Shown: positions 16,347 through 25,395 of the stretch, piece by piece
Numbering within the stretch: the stretch's first letter is position 1
Layout: each line of letters begins with the position of its first letter
Source of the DNA: an uncultured Bacilli bacterium
GTDB taxonomy: Bacteria; Bacillota_I; Bacilli_A; RF39; UBA660
DNA: 64,000 nucleotides
Assembly (NCBI GenBank): GCA_934096985.1
Contig: CAKONC010000004.1
Coordinates: 1 to 64,000 of the forward strand
Reading direction: 5' to 3'
Made by a program: the position numbers and the translations under genes
The notes under the pieces: generated by a model
Told to the model about the DNA's origin: nothing
The model's input: the letters and a program-made list of their open reading frames with translations, nothing else
Databases searched by the model: none

Positions 16347-18475
16347 TTTTTTTCTTGAGAAAATTCTAATTCATTGTTTTTTAAAACTTGTTCACACTTA
16401 TTTTCTATAAAACTAGCATACGTTTTTATTTGTTCAAGTTTTTCATCTGTAACTCTTGGATCTTCATAATCATATTTATTATTTTTATTAACTTTACATA
16501 AACTATATCCACAATAAAACCAGTGTAGAGGATGTCTGTCTTTTATTTCTTTCAATAACTGGGAAATAATTTGCATATTTTCGAAATTATCTAGATCAAT
16601 ATTTTGAGTAAGTTCATAAAATGCCTCAAAAATAGTTGGAACAGTATAATCATAAAGTTTACTAAAACCTTTAATTAAGGTTATTTCATCATATAGTTTT
16701 TGAACTACACTAAAATCATCAATATAATGTTTTTGTTTTATGCTATCTAAAATACGATGATATTCACTGAAATGATATTCTCTTAATTTTTTACCATCTA
16801 TTTCAACAATTGGTATTTTAAAATAGGCTGCCCATTTTTTAGCTGTATCTATTGAACGCATATCATCGGTGCCACTAACTACGATAACAAAATCAGGTTT
16901 ATTTACTTTTCCATCACAATAACGTTTTGTTAGTATTTCGTTATAATCATAAAATTGTTTAGAACCATAAGCTTCATATAATCGTTTTAAATTTTCATGC
17001 TCACAAAAAGCTAAAGATTCATCGTCTGCAAGTCGGTTTGTTGGAGTTGCAGCATCTCGAACGAATGTACCTTCTAATCTTTCTGGAGATATGCTTGAAA
17101 ATCCTAATAAAACACCATTTGACTCTCCAAATGTCTTAACCAATTTCCATATATATGACATTGAAATATTCGGATTTCCAGTAGTAGTAGTTTCCCATAA
17201 TTTCGGATTATCAACAAGTTTTTCTGTTAACTCATAATGTAGTGATGTATCTTTATCTTTCTTATAAATACAGTGCACTAAAGCCTCAAAATTTGGATTA
17301 TCTATTTTAATAATAGGTATTTGCTCTTTTACTAAATTGTTATTTTCATCATAATATGAATATTCTTCATATCTATTAATACTTTCTTTTTGGGGATTTA
17401 TAATGTTTTTAGATATTTGCCAACTTTTAAAATTTTTAGCCCAAGTAAATACTTCATCAAAGTTAAAATTTTGAGAGCTATTATAAATACTTTCATGTAT
17501 TTTTTCCATTATTTCATCTTTAGACATACTATGTTTTTCTGTAGCAGCATAAAATTCATATAAATATTTCAAATTATCTGGTATAGGATAATTATTACTA
17601 ATTGCCTCTGTTGCAAGAAGATAAGCTTTCCTTACATTATTTGAAATGGTATTAAATAATATTTGATATGCACCAGCTTCAATATGCAAAAGATCATCTA
17701 TTTCAAGTAACTTATAATATAATAGTTTTTTAGAAAAATCATAAGAAACTTTTGCCTTTTTCATTAAATCCTGTATAAAAGTGTAACATGGTATACCTGA
17801 TGGTATTTCACCACTAAAATTACTTATAAAGGTTTTAAGTTCAATATCGGTAGGATTCTCTATAAAATACTCCCTTAAAGCATGTTCCTTTAATTTAACA
17901 AACACACTAATAAATTCTTTAATATCTATTTTACTTGAAAGGTTTATAATACGATCAATATATTTTTTATCATCCGCACTATTTAGTAAAGGTTGAATGT
18001 CTCTTAAAATCGTAGGATTTTTCTGAATAATGTTTATGTATTTTTTTAATTCCTCTAAATTATAAAGTGGCATAATATCATAGTTTTGAATAATTATATT
18101 TTTGCCCCAAGTATCTATAAAAGTTTGATTTAAACAATCTAAATTAATATTTTCTGTTTTCATATCAACTAAAATTTCATATATATCTTTATTTTCATTA
18201 TATAAAGCTATTTCTTTTGTTCCAAAAATAACACCTCTTCGTATCAAACTTGTGATTTTGTAAAATAAAGTATTATTGTTTTCAAAAACATGTAAAAGAA
18301 AATAAAATTGTTCTTTCGTAATGTTCAAATCTTGTAAGCAAGAAATTAAATATATTTGTTGACTAAAACTAACTTTAAGTATTGCTTTATTTAACATAAA
18401 ATCTTGATATTTTATATGTTTTTGATTTAAATTAGCACGTAATTTTCTTAATTGTGGATTTATAATAATCTTCAT
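16343..18475 (-). CDS. Large protein of unknown function, similar in plan to the gene at 49137
   Basis: 710 residues, no signal peptide or membrane helix. Residues 1-400 are helical and Leu/Ile/Asn-rich. The C-terminal third holds a compact domain with LLGFSSISPERLEG, a FCEHENLKRLYEAYG segment, KPDFVIVVSGTDDM, then AAYFKIPIVEIDGKKL. The protein at 49137-51284 has the same length and a similar run (NVIFGFSTMDENMLLL, YNELVYERR, NPDYIVYVEEYEDI, FNIPIVKINRERC). I do not recognise the family. GGAGG lies 5 bases from the ATG, so the start is secure. Confidence 0.7.
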   Translation of the reverse strand: MKIIINPQLRKLRANLNQKHIKYQDFMLNKAILKVSFSQQIYLISCLQDLNITKEQFYFLLHVFENNNTLFYKITSLIRRGVIFGTKEIALYNENKDIYEILVDMKTENINLDCLNQTFIDTWGKNIIIQNYDIMPLYNLEELKKYINIIQKNPTILRDIQPLLNSADDKKYIDRIINLSSKIDIKEFISVFVKLKEHALREYFIENPTDIELKTFISNFSGEIPSGIPCYTFIQDLMKKAKVSYDFSKKLLYYKLLEIDDLLHIEAGAYQILFNTISNNVRKAYLLATEAISNNYPIPDNLKYLYEFYAATEKHSMSKDEIMEKIHESIYNSSQNFNFDEVFTWAKNFKSWQISKNIINPQKESINRYEEYSYYDENNNLVKEQIPIIKIDNPNFEALVHCIYKKDKDTSLHYELTEKLVDNPKLWETTTTGNPNISMSYIWKLVKTFGESNGVLLGFSSISPERLEGTFVRDAATPTNRLADDESLAFCEHENLKRLYEAYGSKQFYDYNEILTKRYCDGKVNKPDFVIVVSGTDDMRSIDTAKKWAAYFKIPIVEIDGKKLREYHFSEYHRILDSIKQKHYIDDFSVVQKLYDEITLIKGFSKLYDYTVPTIFEAFYELTQNIDLDNFENMQIISQLLKEIKDRHPLHWFYCGYSLCKVNKNNKYDYEDPRVTDEKLEQIKTYASFIENKCEQVLKNNELEFSQEKK

Positions 18476-18763
18476 ATATGCCTCCGAAGTATTTTATCAT
18501 GTATACATTATACCATTAAATTTAGAAAAAATTCCATCTATATAACGTATTATACATATGCTTTCCATCTATATAACGTTTCACACTTCCATAATTAAAC
18601 ATTTTTAAAATTTCCAAGTCCATTGTCAATATCATTACAACACAAAACTATATATAGATTTTTTTTATTTCTTTTATGAAAGTATCTAAGTTTTCCTTAG
18701 CAATAGGTAATGGTAAGTTTTATCTTCAATAAAATATCCATTTTGAGGCATTTCACAAAAACA
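18476..18763. other. Intergenic region with a 17-bp direct repeat
   Basis: The stretch between the unknown gene and the tRNA-Trp terminator holds no convincing ORF. A 17-base sequence, TTCCATCTATATAACGT, occurs at 18532-18548 and again at 18563-18579, a 31-base period. It lies about 60-100 bases upstream of the gene at 16343-18475, where a promoter or operator is expected. Confidence 0.5.
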
Positions 18764-18800
18764 AAAAACGCTCGATTTCCGTTTAAAATCAAGCGTTTTT
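18764..18800 (-). terminator. Terminator of tRNA-Trp
   Basis: A 15-bp stem (AAAAACGCTYGATTT with one G-T pair) and 7-base loop, followed on the minus strand by T6GT5. It lies 40 bases past the tRNA 3' end. Confidence 0.8.
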
Positions 18801-18839
18801 CAATATTTTTAACTCCGAAAATTGGAGCAAATTTCTATT

Positions 18840-18913
18840 TGGCAGGGGCGGAGAGAATCGAACTCCCATCTAAAGTTTTGGAGACTCCTATGCTACCATT
18901 ATACCACGCCCCT
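18840..18913 (-). tRNA. tRNA-Trp (anticodon CCA)
   Basis: 74 bases including an encoded CCA. The acceptor AGGGGCG pairs with CGCCCCT and the discriminator base is G. The anticodon loop is CTCCAAA, giving CCA in positions 34-36, and the T arm is GGGAG-TTCGATT-CTCTC. The presence of CCA, and no UCA anticodon here, fits the standard genetic code. Confidence 0.93.
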
Positions 18914-18924
18914 AAGGCAAGAAC

Positions 18925-18953
18925 ATTATAACATAATTCTAATTAGCAATCAA
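18925..18953 (-). promoter_or_regulatory. Promoter of tRNA-Trp
   Basis: On the minus strand TTGATT, a 17-base spacer and TATAAT lie 12 bases before the tRNA 5' end. Confidence 0.75.
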
Positions 18954-18986
18954 GATTTTTAATCATATTATATTCTAGGTGATATA

Positions 18987-19409
18987 GTGATAATTTCATA
19001 TAATACAAAAGAATTAGATTTACTTGCAAGAATAATGAGAGCTGAAGCTTTAAATGAAGGAGAACTTGGCATGTTAATGGTTGGTAATGTCGTAGTTAAT
19101 AGAGTTCTTGCTAATTGTTTGACATTTAAAAATATTAATAGTTTATATAATGCAATTTATCAACAAAACCAATTTGTAGGAACCAATAGTTCGTTATTTC
19201 AGGCAAGTGCTACTACTCTAGAAAAAAACCTAGCTAAAAGAATATTGCAGGGAGAATATTATTATCCAGCAACTAATGCTCTATGGTTTTACGCTCCCAA
19301 CAAAAATGAAAATTGTAAAAGTACTTGGTATAATCAAACTTTATCTGGAAGATATAAAAACCATTGTTTCTATAATCCTGACCCAGGAGTTTGCCAAGAA
19401 ATTCATTAA
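18987..19409 (+). CDS. SleB/CwlJ-type cell-wall hydrolase (Hydrolase_2 family)
   Basis: 140 residues, nearly only the catalytic domain. LLARIMRAEALNEGELGMLMVGNVVVNRV matches the family opening with its candidate catalytic Glu (RAEA). A Trp/Tyr-rich centre (NALWFYAP) and two Cys follow. The family degrades peptidoglycan, in spore formers the cortex, but is also found in non-sporulating Bacilli. The start is GTG with AGGTGAT 3 bases upstream. There is no signal peptide, so export is unexplained. Confidence 0.8.
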   Translation: MIISYNTKELDLLARIMRAEALNEGELGMLMVGNVVVNRVLANCLTFKNINSLYNAIYQQNQFVGTNSSLFQASATTLEKNLAKRILQGEYYYPATNALWFYAPNKNENCKSTWYNQTLSGRYKNHCFYNPDPGVCQEIH

Positions 19410-19412
19410 AAA

Positions 19413-19435
19413 AGATTGCACAAGTTATGCAATCT
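19413..19435. terminator. Terminator between the SleB-like gene and clpB
   Basis: AGATTGCA and TGCAATCT form an 8-bp stem with a 7-base loop, with T6 on the minus side and a T-rich plus side. It serves convergent genes. Confidence 0.75.
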
Positions 19436-21521
19436 CAATTTTATTGTCTTTAACATCAATGTTAATAGTAGAATTTTGACTTATTTCATTATTAATAAGT
19501 TTTTTTGCAATTAATGTTTCAAGTTCCTTATTAACTAATCTTTTTAATGGTCTTGCACCAAAATATTCATCATAGCCATTATCAATGAAGTATTTTCTAG
19601 CATTAGTTGAAAAAACTATTTTAACATTTATATCACTCAAACGTTTTTCAATATCTTTAATGATATTATCAAGTATTTGTGATAAATCATCTTTACTAAG
19701 TTTATTAAATACAATAATTTCATCAAGTCTATTTAAAAATTCAGGTTTAAAATATTTTGTAAGTTCTGAAGTTACTTTATCTTCCTCATTATTCAAAATA
19801 TATTCACTACCCACATTTGATGTCATAATTATAATTGTATTTTTAAAATCAACTGTTCTTCCGTTAGAATCAGTAAGTCTACCTTCATCTAGAATTTGGA
19901 GCAATAAATTTAATACATCTGGATGAGCTTTTTCAATTTCATCAAATAAAACTATACAATATGGATTTCGACGTACTTTTTCTGTGAGTTGGCCTCCCTC
20001 TTCATATCCTACATATCCTGGTGCTGCTCCGATAAGTCTTGATACAGAATATTTTTCCATGTACTCACTCATATCAATTCTTACCATATGATGTTCATCA
20101 TCAAAAAGTTCATAGGCAAGACTTCTTGCAACTTCAGTTTTTCCTACACCTGTTGGACCCAAGAACATAAATGAACCTATTGGTCTGTTTGGATCTTTAA
20201 TGCCACTTCTTGAACGTATAATTGCATCAGATACAAGTTTTAATGCTTTGTCTTGACCTTTTACACGTTTTTTTAAGTTCTCTTCAAGATTAAGTATTTT
20301 ATCTTTTTCAGAACTCATTAACTTAGAAAGCGGAATGTTTGTCCATTTACTAATAATACCAGCAATATCTTCACTAGTTACAACGTCACTTAAAATACTA
20401 TTTTTATTTTCTTTTGTTAAATTTTCAAGTTTTAATTTAAGCTCTGGCAAAGTACCATTTTTAAGTCTTGCAGCAGTTTCTAAATCATAATTATTTTCCG
20501 CTTGCTCAAGTTCAAAATTACATTTAGAAATTTGTGATTTTACCTTTTTAATTTCTTCATTAAGGTCTTTTTCTTTTTGCCATTTTTCATTAAGCTTTTG
20601 TTCTTCACCTTTCAAGGTATAAAGTTCATCGTCAATTTTTTCAAGTCTTTTTATAGACAGTTCATCTTTTTCTTTCTTTAATGCTTCTTTTTCAACTTGT
20701 AATGTTAAAATTTTGCGAGTTATTTCATCTAAAGATGTTGGAACACTGTCCATTTGTACTCTAATTGTTGCACATGCTTCATCTACCAAATCAATTGCTT
20801 TATCAGGTAAAAATCTATCAGTTATATATCTATTTGAAAGAGTGGCCGCACTAACTAATGCTTTATCTTGAATAGAAACACCATGATATATTTCAAATCT
20901 TTCTTTTAAACCACGAAGGATAGTTATTGTATCTTCGACAGTCGGTTCAGAAACAACTACTTTTTGAAATCTTCTTTCTAGTGCTCCATCTTTTTCGATA
21001 TACATACGATATTCATTTAATGTTGTAGCACCGATAACGTGAATTTCTCCACGAGCTAACATTGGTTTTAAAATATTCCCTGTGTCCATGGCACCTTCGA
21101 CACTACCAGTACCCACTATTAAATGGATTTCATCAATAAACATTATTAAGTTGCCTTCACTTTTTTTGATTTCGTCTAAGACTTTTTTTAGTCTCTCTTC
21201 AAACTCACCACGATATTTTGCACCGGCAATTAATGATGCCATATTTAGTTCCCAAATAGTTTTATTTTTCAAGCTTTCAGGAACATCACCTTTTACAATT
21301 CTTTGAGCAAGTCCCTCTACGATAGCAGTTTTTCCTACACCTGGCTCACCGATAAGAACTGGATTATTTTTTGTTTTTCTAGAAAGTATTCTAGTTATAC
21401 TCCTAATTTCATCATCTCTACCAATTATAGGATCTATTTTACGATTTTTAACGTCATCATTTATATTACGCCCATATTTTTCTAGGACATTTTCATTATC
21501 TTCATTATTTTGATTATACAT
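19425..21521 (-). CDS. clpB: ClpB-type AAA+ disaggregase lacking the N-domain
   Basis: 698 residues from ATG 21521, which has AAGGAGGT 7 bases upstream; earlier starts would overlap the CIRCE operator. NBD1 has GEPGVGKT and a FIDEIHLIVG Walker B. A coiled middle domain (about 300-400) is followed by NBD2 with GPTGVGKT and LFDEIEKAHPDV. The family N-terminal double-Clp domain (about 145 residues) is missing, as in short ClpB forms. ClpB rescues aggregated proteins with DnaK in the cytoplasm. The CIRCE operator and -35 overlap, so HrcA very likely represses it. Confidence 0.93.
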   Translation of the reverse strand: MYNQNNEDNENVLEKYGRNINDDVKNRKIDPIIGRDDEIRSITRILSRKTKNNPVLIGEPGVGKTAIVEGLAQRIVKGDVPESLKNKTIWELNMASLIAGAKYRGEFEERLKKVLDEIKKSEGNLIMFIDEIHLIVGTGSVEGAMDTGNILKPMLARGEIHVIGATTLNEYRMYIEKDGALERRFQKVVVSEPTVEDTITILRGLKERFEIYHGVSIQDKALVSAATLSNRYITDRFLPDKAIDLVDEACATIRVQMDSVPTSLDEITRKILTLQVEKEALKKEKDELSIKRLEKIDDELYTLKGEEQKLNEKWQKEKDLNEEIKKVKSQISKCNFELEQAENNYDLETAARLKNGTLPELKLKLENLTKENKNSILSDVVTSEDIAGIISKWTNIPLSKLMSSEKDKILNLEENLKKRVKGQDKALKLVSDAIIRSRSGIKDPNRPIGSFMFLGPTGVGKTEVARSLAYELFDDEHHMVRIDMSEYMEKYSVSRLIGAAPGYVGYEEGGQLTEKVRRNPYCIVLFDEIEKAHPDVLNLLLQILDEGRLTDSNGRTVDFKNTIIIMTSNVGSEYILNNEEDKVTSELTKYFKPEFLNRLDEIIVFNKLSKDDLSQILDNIIKDIEKRLSDINVKIVFSTNARKYFIDNGYDEYFGARPLKRLVNKELETLIAKKLINNEISQNSTINIDVKDNKIEIA

Positions 21522-21548
21522 TTTACATACCTCCTTTTTATACATTCT

Positions 21549-21576
21549 ATTATACTCAAAAATTAGCACTTGTCAA
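21549..21576 (-). promoter_or_regulatory. clpB promoter
   Basis: On the minus strand TTGACA and TATAAT are 16 bases apart, 28 bases before the ATG. The -35 lies inside the CIRCE element. Confidence 0.82.
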
Positions 21577-21589
21577 TATTAAGTGCTAA
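21563..21589 (-). promoter_or_regulatory. CIRCE operator (HrcA binding site)
   Basis: TTAGCACTT, a 9-base spacer, then AAGTGCTAA: the 9-9-9 inverted repeat of CIRCE with a single symmetric change (T for C) at the inner ends. It overlaps the clpB -35. Confidence 0.9.
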
Positions 21590-21624
21590 TAGTATTATAT
21601 TTAAATTAAAACTTTTTTATACAA

Positions 21625-21657
21625 AAAATATGAAAACATTTGTTATTTTCATATTTT
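21625..21657 (-). terminator. Terminator at the end of the amidase C-terminal half
   Basis: AAAATATGAAAA and TTTTCATATTTT form a perfect 12-bp stem around a 9-base loop, followed by TT. The stem overlaps the last codons. Confidence 0.6.
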
Positions 21658-22419
21658 AAGGTTTTGACCAATTTGAAGTGTATTTGACGTTAAATTATTT
21701 TTATTTTTGATGCTATCAACTGTTGTATTAAACTTTCTAGCAATTGCCCATAGTGTGTCACCTTTTTGTACTATATAAGTTGTATCTTTTGATGGAACAA
21801 TTAATTCTTGACCGATACTTAGTGTATTACTATTTAAATTATTTAGTTTCTTAAGATTATCAACTGTTGTACCATACATATTTGCAATTTTATAAAGAGT
21901 ATCACCTTTTTGTACCTTATATATATTTTGATTATCTGGATTTACTTTAGTACCTTTAATTTTTAGTCTTTGTCCGATTGATAAAAGATTTGTTTTTAAA
22001 TTGTTAATAGATTTAAGTTCTTCAACAGTTGTATTATATTTCTTAGCTATGCTCCATAATGAATCACCTTTTTGTACTATATAGTAATCATTTTCTTCAT
22101 TCGAACCTTTTAATGAATATGGCACGCCAATATAGTTTGCTAATGCCTTTACAACTGCTTCTGCTAAATCTTTCCAATTATTTTTAATTAAATTTACATC
22201 GTCACCAGTGCTATCTAAAAAGCCATATTCTACAATTAATGTTTCATTATTTGGCGTATCCCTTAATAAATAATAATAATCTTTCGATGGATTACTAGGT
22301 AGTCTACGTTGATAATATTTTCTAACATTTTGACCAGATGCCTCTAGTTCTTTAGCAATATATTTTGATAATGTATCTTTATTACGAAGTGCATAGATTA
22401 TTTCAGCACCATCACCACC
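21649..22419 (-). pseudogene. N-acetylmuramoyl-L-alanine amidase, C-terminal half with three LysM repeats (cut by the element)
   Basis: The reading frame is open from the GGTGG at 22415-22419. It begins GDGAEIIYALRNKD, contains VEYGFLD (the Amidase_3 catalytic Glu), then three LysM repeats (YIVQKGDSLWSIA, YKVQKGDTLYKIA, YIVQKGDTLWAIA). There is no start codon ahead of GTG 22125; a TAA lies 5 codons before the junction on the element side. The N-terminal half is at 34764-35023. Joining the two at GGTGG gives a continuous frame of 341 residues. As placed, this half could yield only a LysM fragment. Confidence 0.9.
22415..22419. repeat. Left attachment-site core (GGTGG on the minus strand)
   Basis: Plus-strand CCACC. 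Chromosome-like amidase sequence ends here and element sequence starts. The same five bases occur at the other end, 34764-34768. Large serine recombinases exchange at a 2-bp core, which must lie within these shared bases. Confidence 0.8.
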
Positions 22420-22557
22420 CCGGGAAAGATTTTATATGATTAGGCTATCATTTTTCCTTTATTTTACTGCATTTCTATTTTTTCTAAAAATAGTATAGGG
22501 GATGGTAAGATTGTGTGATTAACAATTTTACAACCCTATTTTTATTATTTAATTTAT

Positions 22558-24174
22558 TTATTCATAATTAGTTTTTATATCATTTAGCACCTTGAATCTA
22601 TATTGAATTTCTATATTTCTATCTTTATCAATATAAATATTTTTTACTAAAGTCTTTATGAGTTCTCTATTAGGTTCATCTAAATTCAAAAGTGATTTTA
22701 TTTGTTCTTCATATTTTGCTATTTCTTTTGTATCTTCTTTAATCTGATTTTCTTCATTATCAATTTCATAAATTCTATAATTTAAGGCTGATATTTGTTT
22801 TTCCGTTTGTGTCGACAGTCTTGTATAAGTATCAACACTTATTATTCCATTAAATTTATCATCATATAAAGCATCAGATTTTCTTTTTAATTCATCAATA
22901 TCATTTAATAATTGTTGCTTTTCTTTTTGCCTATCATTCTTTTCCTTTGTTCTATCTTGTAATACTTTTTCGGATAACTCTTTAATATTTAAACTATCTA
23001 AATATTTTTGACAAGTTGTTTTAATAACACTCATTATTTTTTCTTCTAACTTATCATAAGGAAAGAAATGTGGATAACATAAATGTCTTCTAGGGTCTCT
23101 TGCATATTTATTACAATTAACACTCCAATATTTTCCATCCTTATAGTTTTTATTTTTTCTATAAAGAACACTTAAAGAATTTCCACACTCTTTGCATACA
23201 AGTAAATTTTCTAATAATCTTTTTTCTCTATTACAATGTGTAGTTCTTACTCTTGCAGGAGCATTTTGTATCGCTCCAAATACAGCTTTACTAACAAGAG
23301 GTTCATGAGTATTTTCAACAATTATCCAAAACTCTTTTTCTAAAGCAACTTTCTTCTGAGATTTATAGCTTAACTTAGTTTGAACATTTTGTACCATATC
23401 TCCTGTATACATTCTATTTTTTAATAATTTATTTACTGAAGATATTGTCCATACATTCACTTTTTGTCTTGAAGATGATTTAGTATTTTTATACATACTA
23501 GGACTTAATATCTTATTATCATTTAGATATGATACTATATCACTTACTCCAGTTCCAGAATGAGCCATTTTAAATATCTTTTTAACAACAGGAGCGACTT
23601 CTGGATCAGGTATTAAATGTCCCTTATCAAGAGGGTCTCTCATATAACCATAACATGGTTTGCTTCCAATGAATTTTCCTTGTTCTTTCTTGTTTTTTAA
23701 TATTGAACGAATTTTCTTTGAAGTGTCTTTACTAGTCATATCATTAAACAAAGCTTTAAATGGAGCAATATCATTATTAGCGCTTTCTAAAAATGTATCA
23801 ACTTGATCTAATATAGAAATATATCTAATTTTCTTTTGTGGAAAATATTGTTCTACATAATAGCCACATTGTATATAATCTCTACCTAATCTTGATAAGT
23901 CTTTCGTGATTACACAATTGATTCGACCACTTTCAATATCTTTTAATAATCTTTGAAAAGAAGGTCTATCAAAGTTAGTTCCAGTAAATCCATCATCTAC
24001 ATATTCATCAACCAAAGTATATCCACTCATTTTTACATAATCCATTAATAAATTTCTTTGATTGATTATACTTTCACTCTCTGACTCATAAGTTTTATCT
24101 TCATCACTTTCTGATAATCTGATATATAAACCTACTCTATAAAAACTTGGTGCTTGTATTATATTGTTATACAC
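22558..24174 (-). CDS. Large serine recombinase (integrase/excisionase of the element)
   Basis: 538 residues. The N-terminal resolvase domain has YIRLSESDE with catalytic Ser near 21 and the VDDGFTGTNFDRPSF and ITKDLSRLGRDY motifs. The recombinase domain (about 170-280) is followed by a zinc ribbon (CKECGN near 345 and later Cys residues) and a coiled coil (about 400-470). This is the TndX/TnpX class, which moves elements between attP and attB. The start is GTG with GGAAGGAG 6 bases upstream. Its closeness to the left border fits attP lying next to the integrase gene. Confidence 0.95.
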   Translation of the reverse strand: MYNNIIQAPSFYRVGLYIRLSESDEDKTYESESESIINQRNLLMDYVKMSGYTLVDEYVDDGFTGTNFDRPSFQRLLKDIESGRINCVITKDLSRLGRDYIQCGYYVEQYFPQKKIRYISILDQVDTFLESANNDIAPFKALFNDMTSKDTSKKIRSILKNKKEQGKFIGSKPCYGYMRDPLDKGHLIPDPEVAPVVKKIFKMAHSGTGVSDIVSYLNDNKILSPSMYKNTKSSSRQKVNVWTISSVNKLLKNRMYTGDMVQNVQTKLSYKSQKKVALEKEFWIIVENTHEPLVSKAVFGAIQNAPARVRTTHCNREKRLLENLLVCKECGNSLSVLYRKNKNYKDGKYWSVNCNKYARDPRRHLCYPHFFPYDKLEEKIMSVIKTTCQKYLDSLNIKELSEKVLQDRTKEKNDRQKEKQQLLNDIDELKRKSDALYDDKFNGIISVDTYTRLSTQTEKQISALNYRIYEIDNEENQIKEDTKEIAKYEEQIKSLLNLDEPNRELIKTLVKNIYIDKDRNIEIQYRFKVLNDIKTNYE

Positions 24175-24232
24175 TTACTACTCCTTCCAATGTGCATAAC
24201 TTCAATAAGCAATATCATTATACCACAAACTT

Positions 24233-24325
24233 TTACTGCTTACTATTTTCTAACATCAATTTTAAGTACTCCTCTATTAAATCAACCAAGTTTTTATCTT
24301 TATCGAAAGTTTCAGTTATATTCAC
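24233..24325 (-). CDS. Possible 30-residue ORF upstream of the recombinase
   Basis: A GTG start preceded by AGGAGAGGTG, encoding 30 acidic-helical residues (ends LKLMLENSKQ), 58 bases before the recombinase start. It may be a leader peptide or a small control protein. Evidence is limited to the ribosome site and placement. Confidence 0.4.
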   Translation of the reverse strand: MNITETFDKDKNLVDLIEEYLKLMLENSKQ

Positions 24326-24402
24326 TAATCTACACCTCTCCTTTCATTTTATGAAATAAGAACGACTATAAGACTTTATTATCAAAATTAGAGCATAAAA
24401 AA

Positions 24403-24424
24403 ATTAGTTATATTTCAAACTAAT
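24403..24424 (-). terminator. Terminator after the winged-helix-like gene
   Basis: ATTAGTT and AACTAAT form a 7-bp stem with an 8-base loop, followed on the minus strand by T7. It starts at the stop codon of the gene at 24425. Confidence 0.7.
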
Positions 24425-24997
24425 CTAGTAATAGAAAATATTATATTCTTTTAATCTATTTCGTTTTCGCTTAACATTTTGAAGTTCTAATTTGTAAAAT
24501 TCTAGTTTTTTTAAATAATCTTTACGGAAATAGTTTTCACTTAACCATTTAACGCCTTCTTTAGAAATTATTACTTTACCATCTTTTAAATACTTAAATG
24601 ATTGATTATTTCTTTTTTCCATTCTATTAACTGCAACACCAATAACATTTTTACTTCTATTAAAATAACTTCTTAAATCATATAAAGATATATCTTTATA
24701 TTCAAATTCATTATGATGAAAATTAAGCTCGTCTTCTAATCTTAATATTTGTTTTTTAAAGAAAACAATTTCAGCATTTAAATAAAATAGATTGTTCTTT
24801 AAATAAACTTCTTCTATCCATTCTACAAGTTCCAATTTTAGATATACTACTCTTTCACCATTCTGAGCAAAATGTTCATCAATCCATCTCTCATTTGGAT
24901 GTCTTCTTTCTAATCTTTTCACTAATCTCTTATACTGTTTCTCACTCATATTAAACTTCTGTAAAACACGCCACTTCTCCATTGATTTAAATTCCAT
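24425..24997 (-). CDS. Duplicated winged-helix-like protein of unknown function
   Basis: 190 residues from ATG 24997 with AAAGGAG 5 bases upstream. The sequence is an internal duplication. Each half has a helix with FNxS, an RxExR helix, a short hairpin (GERVVYL or GKVIISK), then a helix with VxWxxExY and a Lys/Leu-rich coiled coil. That is consistent with two winged-helix plus coil modules. The position next to the integrase suggests a DNA-binding role such as recombination directionality or repression; this is inference only. Confidence 0.6.
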   Translation of the reverse strand: MEFKSMEKWRVLQKFNMSEKQYKRLVKRLERRHPNERWIDEHFAQNGERVVYLKLELVEWIEEVYLKNNLFYLNAEIVFFKKQILRLEDELNFHHNEFEYKDISLYDLRSYFNRSKNVIGVAVNRMEKRNNQSFKYLKDGKVIISKEGVKWLSENYFRKDYLKKLEFYKLELQNVKRKRNRLKEYNIFYY

Positions 24998-25021
24998 ATT
25001 TCTCCTTTCATTTCTTGTCAC

Positions 25022-25274
25022 ATTTTAGGTTACAATTAAATCCTCTTTTTAGGTTACATATTCGTGTAATACAATATATCAAGCATGGTGTATACACACC
25101 CGTCTAGCTTGTTAGGGAATATCCCTAAAACCCACTAATAGTCTCCGACATTTTTAAAAATTTTTAATCAAAATTTAATTTAATATTTCAATTATTTCAT
25201 AAAATTCATTATCAATTTTTAAAAATATAACTCACCCTCTTTCTTTTGATAAAAATAAAAATGGACATAAAAAA
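25022..25274. other. Non-coding region with palindromes, candidate oriT
   Basis: The gap between 24997 and 25396 has no supported ORF. Within 25086-25135 are GTGTATACAC (25088-25097, perfect palindrome) and TTAGGGA-ATA-TCCCTAA (25112-25128, 7-bp arms). It is also more GC-rich than its surroundings. Clustered short hairpins in a non-coding stretch beside a mobile element's control genes resemble transfer origins, but no relaxase is present to support the match. Confidence 0.35.
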
Positions 25275-25293
25275 GAGAGATAAAAAATCTCTC
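25275..25293 (-). terminator. Terminator of the defence-module operon
   Basis: GAGAGAT and ATCTCTC form a 7-bp stem with a 5-base loop, followed on the minus strand by T6. It lies about 100 bases past the PIN gene and ends the long minus-strand operon. Confidence 0.75.
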
Positions 25294-25395
25294 AAATAGT
25301 CCTTCTTTATAATTAATCTATATTACCATAATACCACAAAATAATAGGACAGTCAACGGACACTATTAAATAAAATAACTAACTAGAGGAAATCA

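Noticed and set aside
18840..18913. Mycoplasma-type code with TGA read as Trp
   Set aside because: The tRNA-Trp has CCA, and TGA is used as a normal stop (for example at 41934). No ORF needs TGA read-through.
19276..19479. Alternate plus-strand ORF in a second frame at the SleB-like gene end
   Set aside because: It overlaps the hydrolase gene and the clpB terminator and has no ribosome site.
22430..22560. Insertion sequence at the left border
   Set aside because: No transposase ORF or terminal inverted repeats are present; the sequence is the end of the serine-recombinase element.
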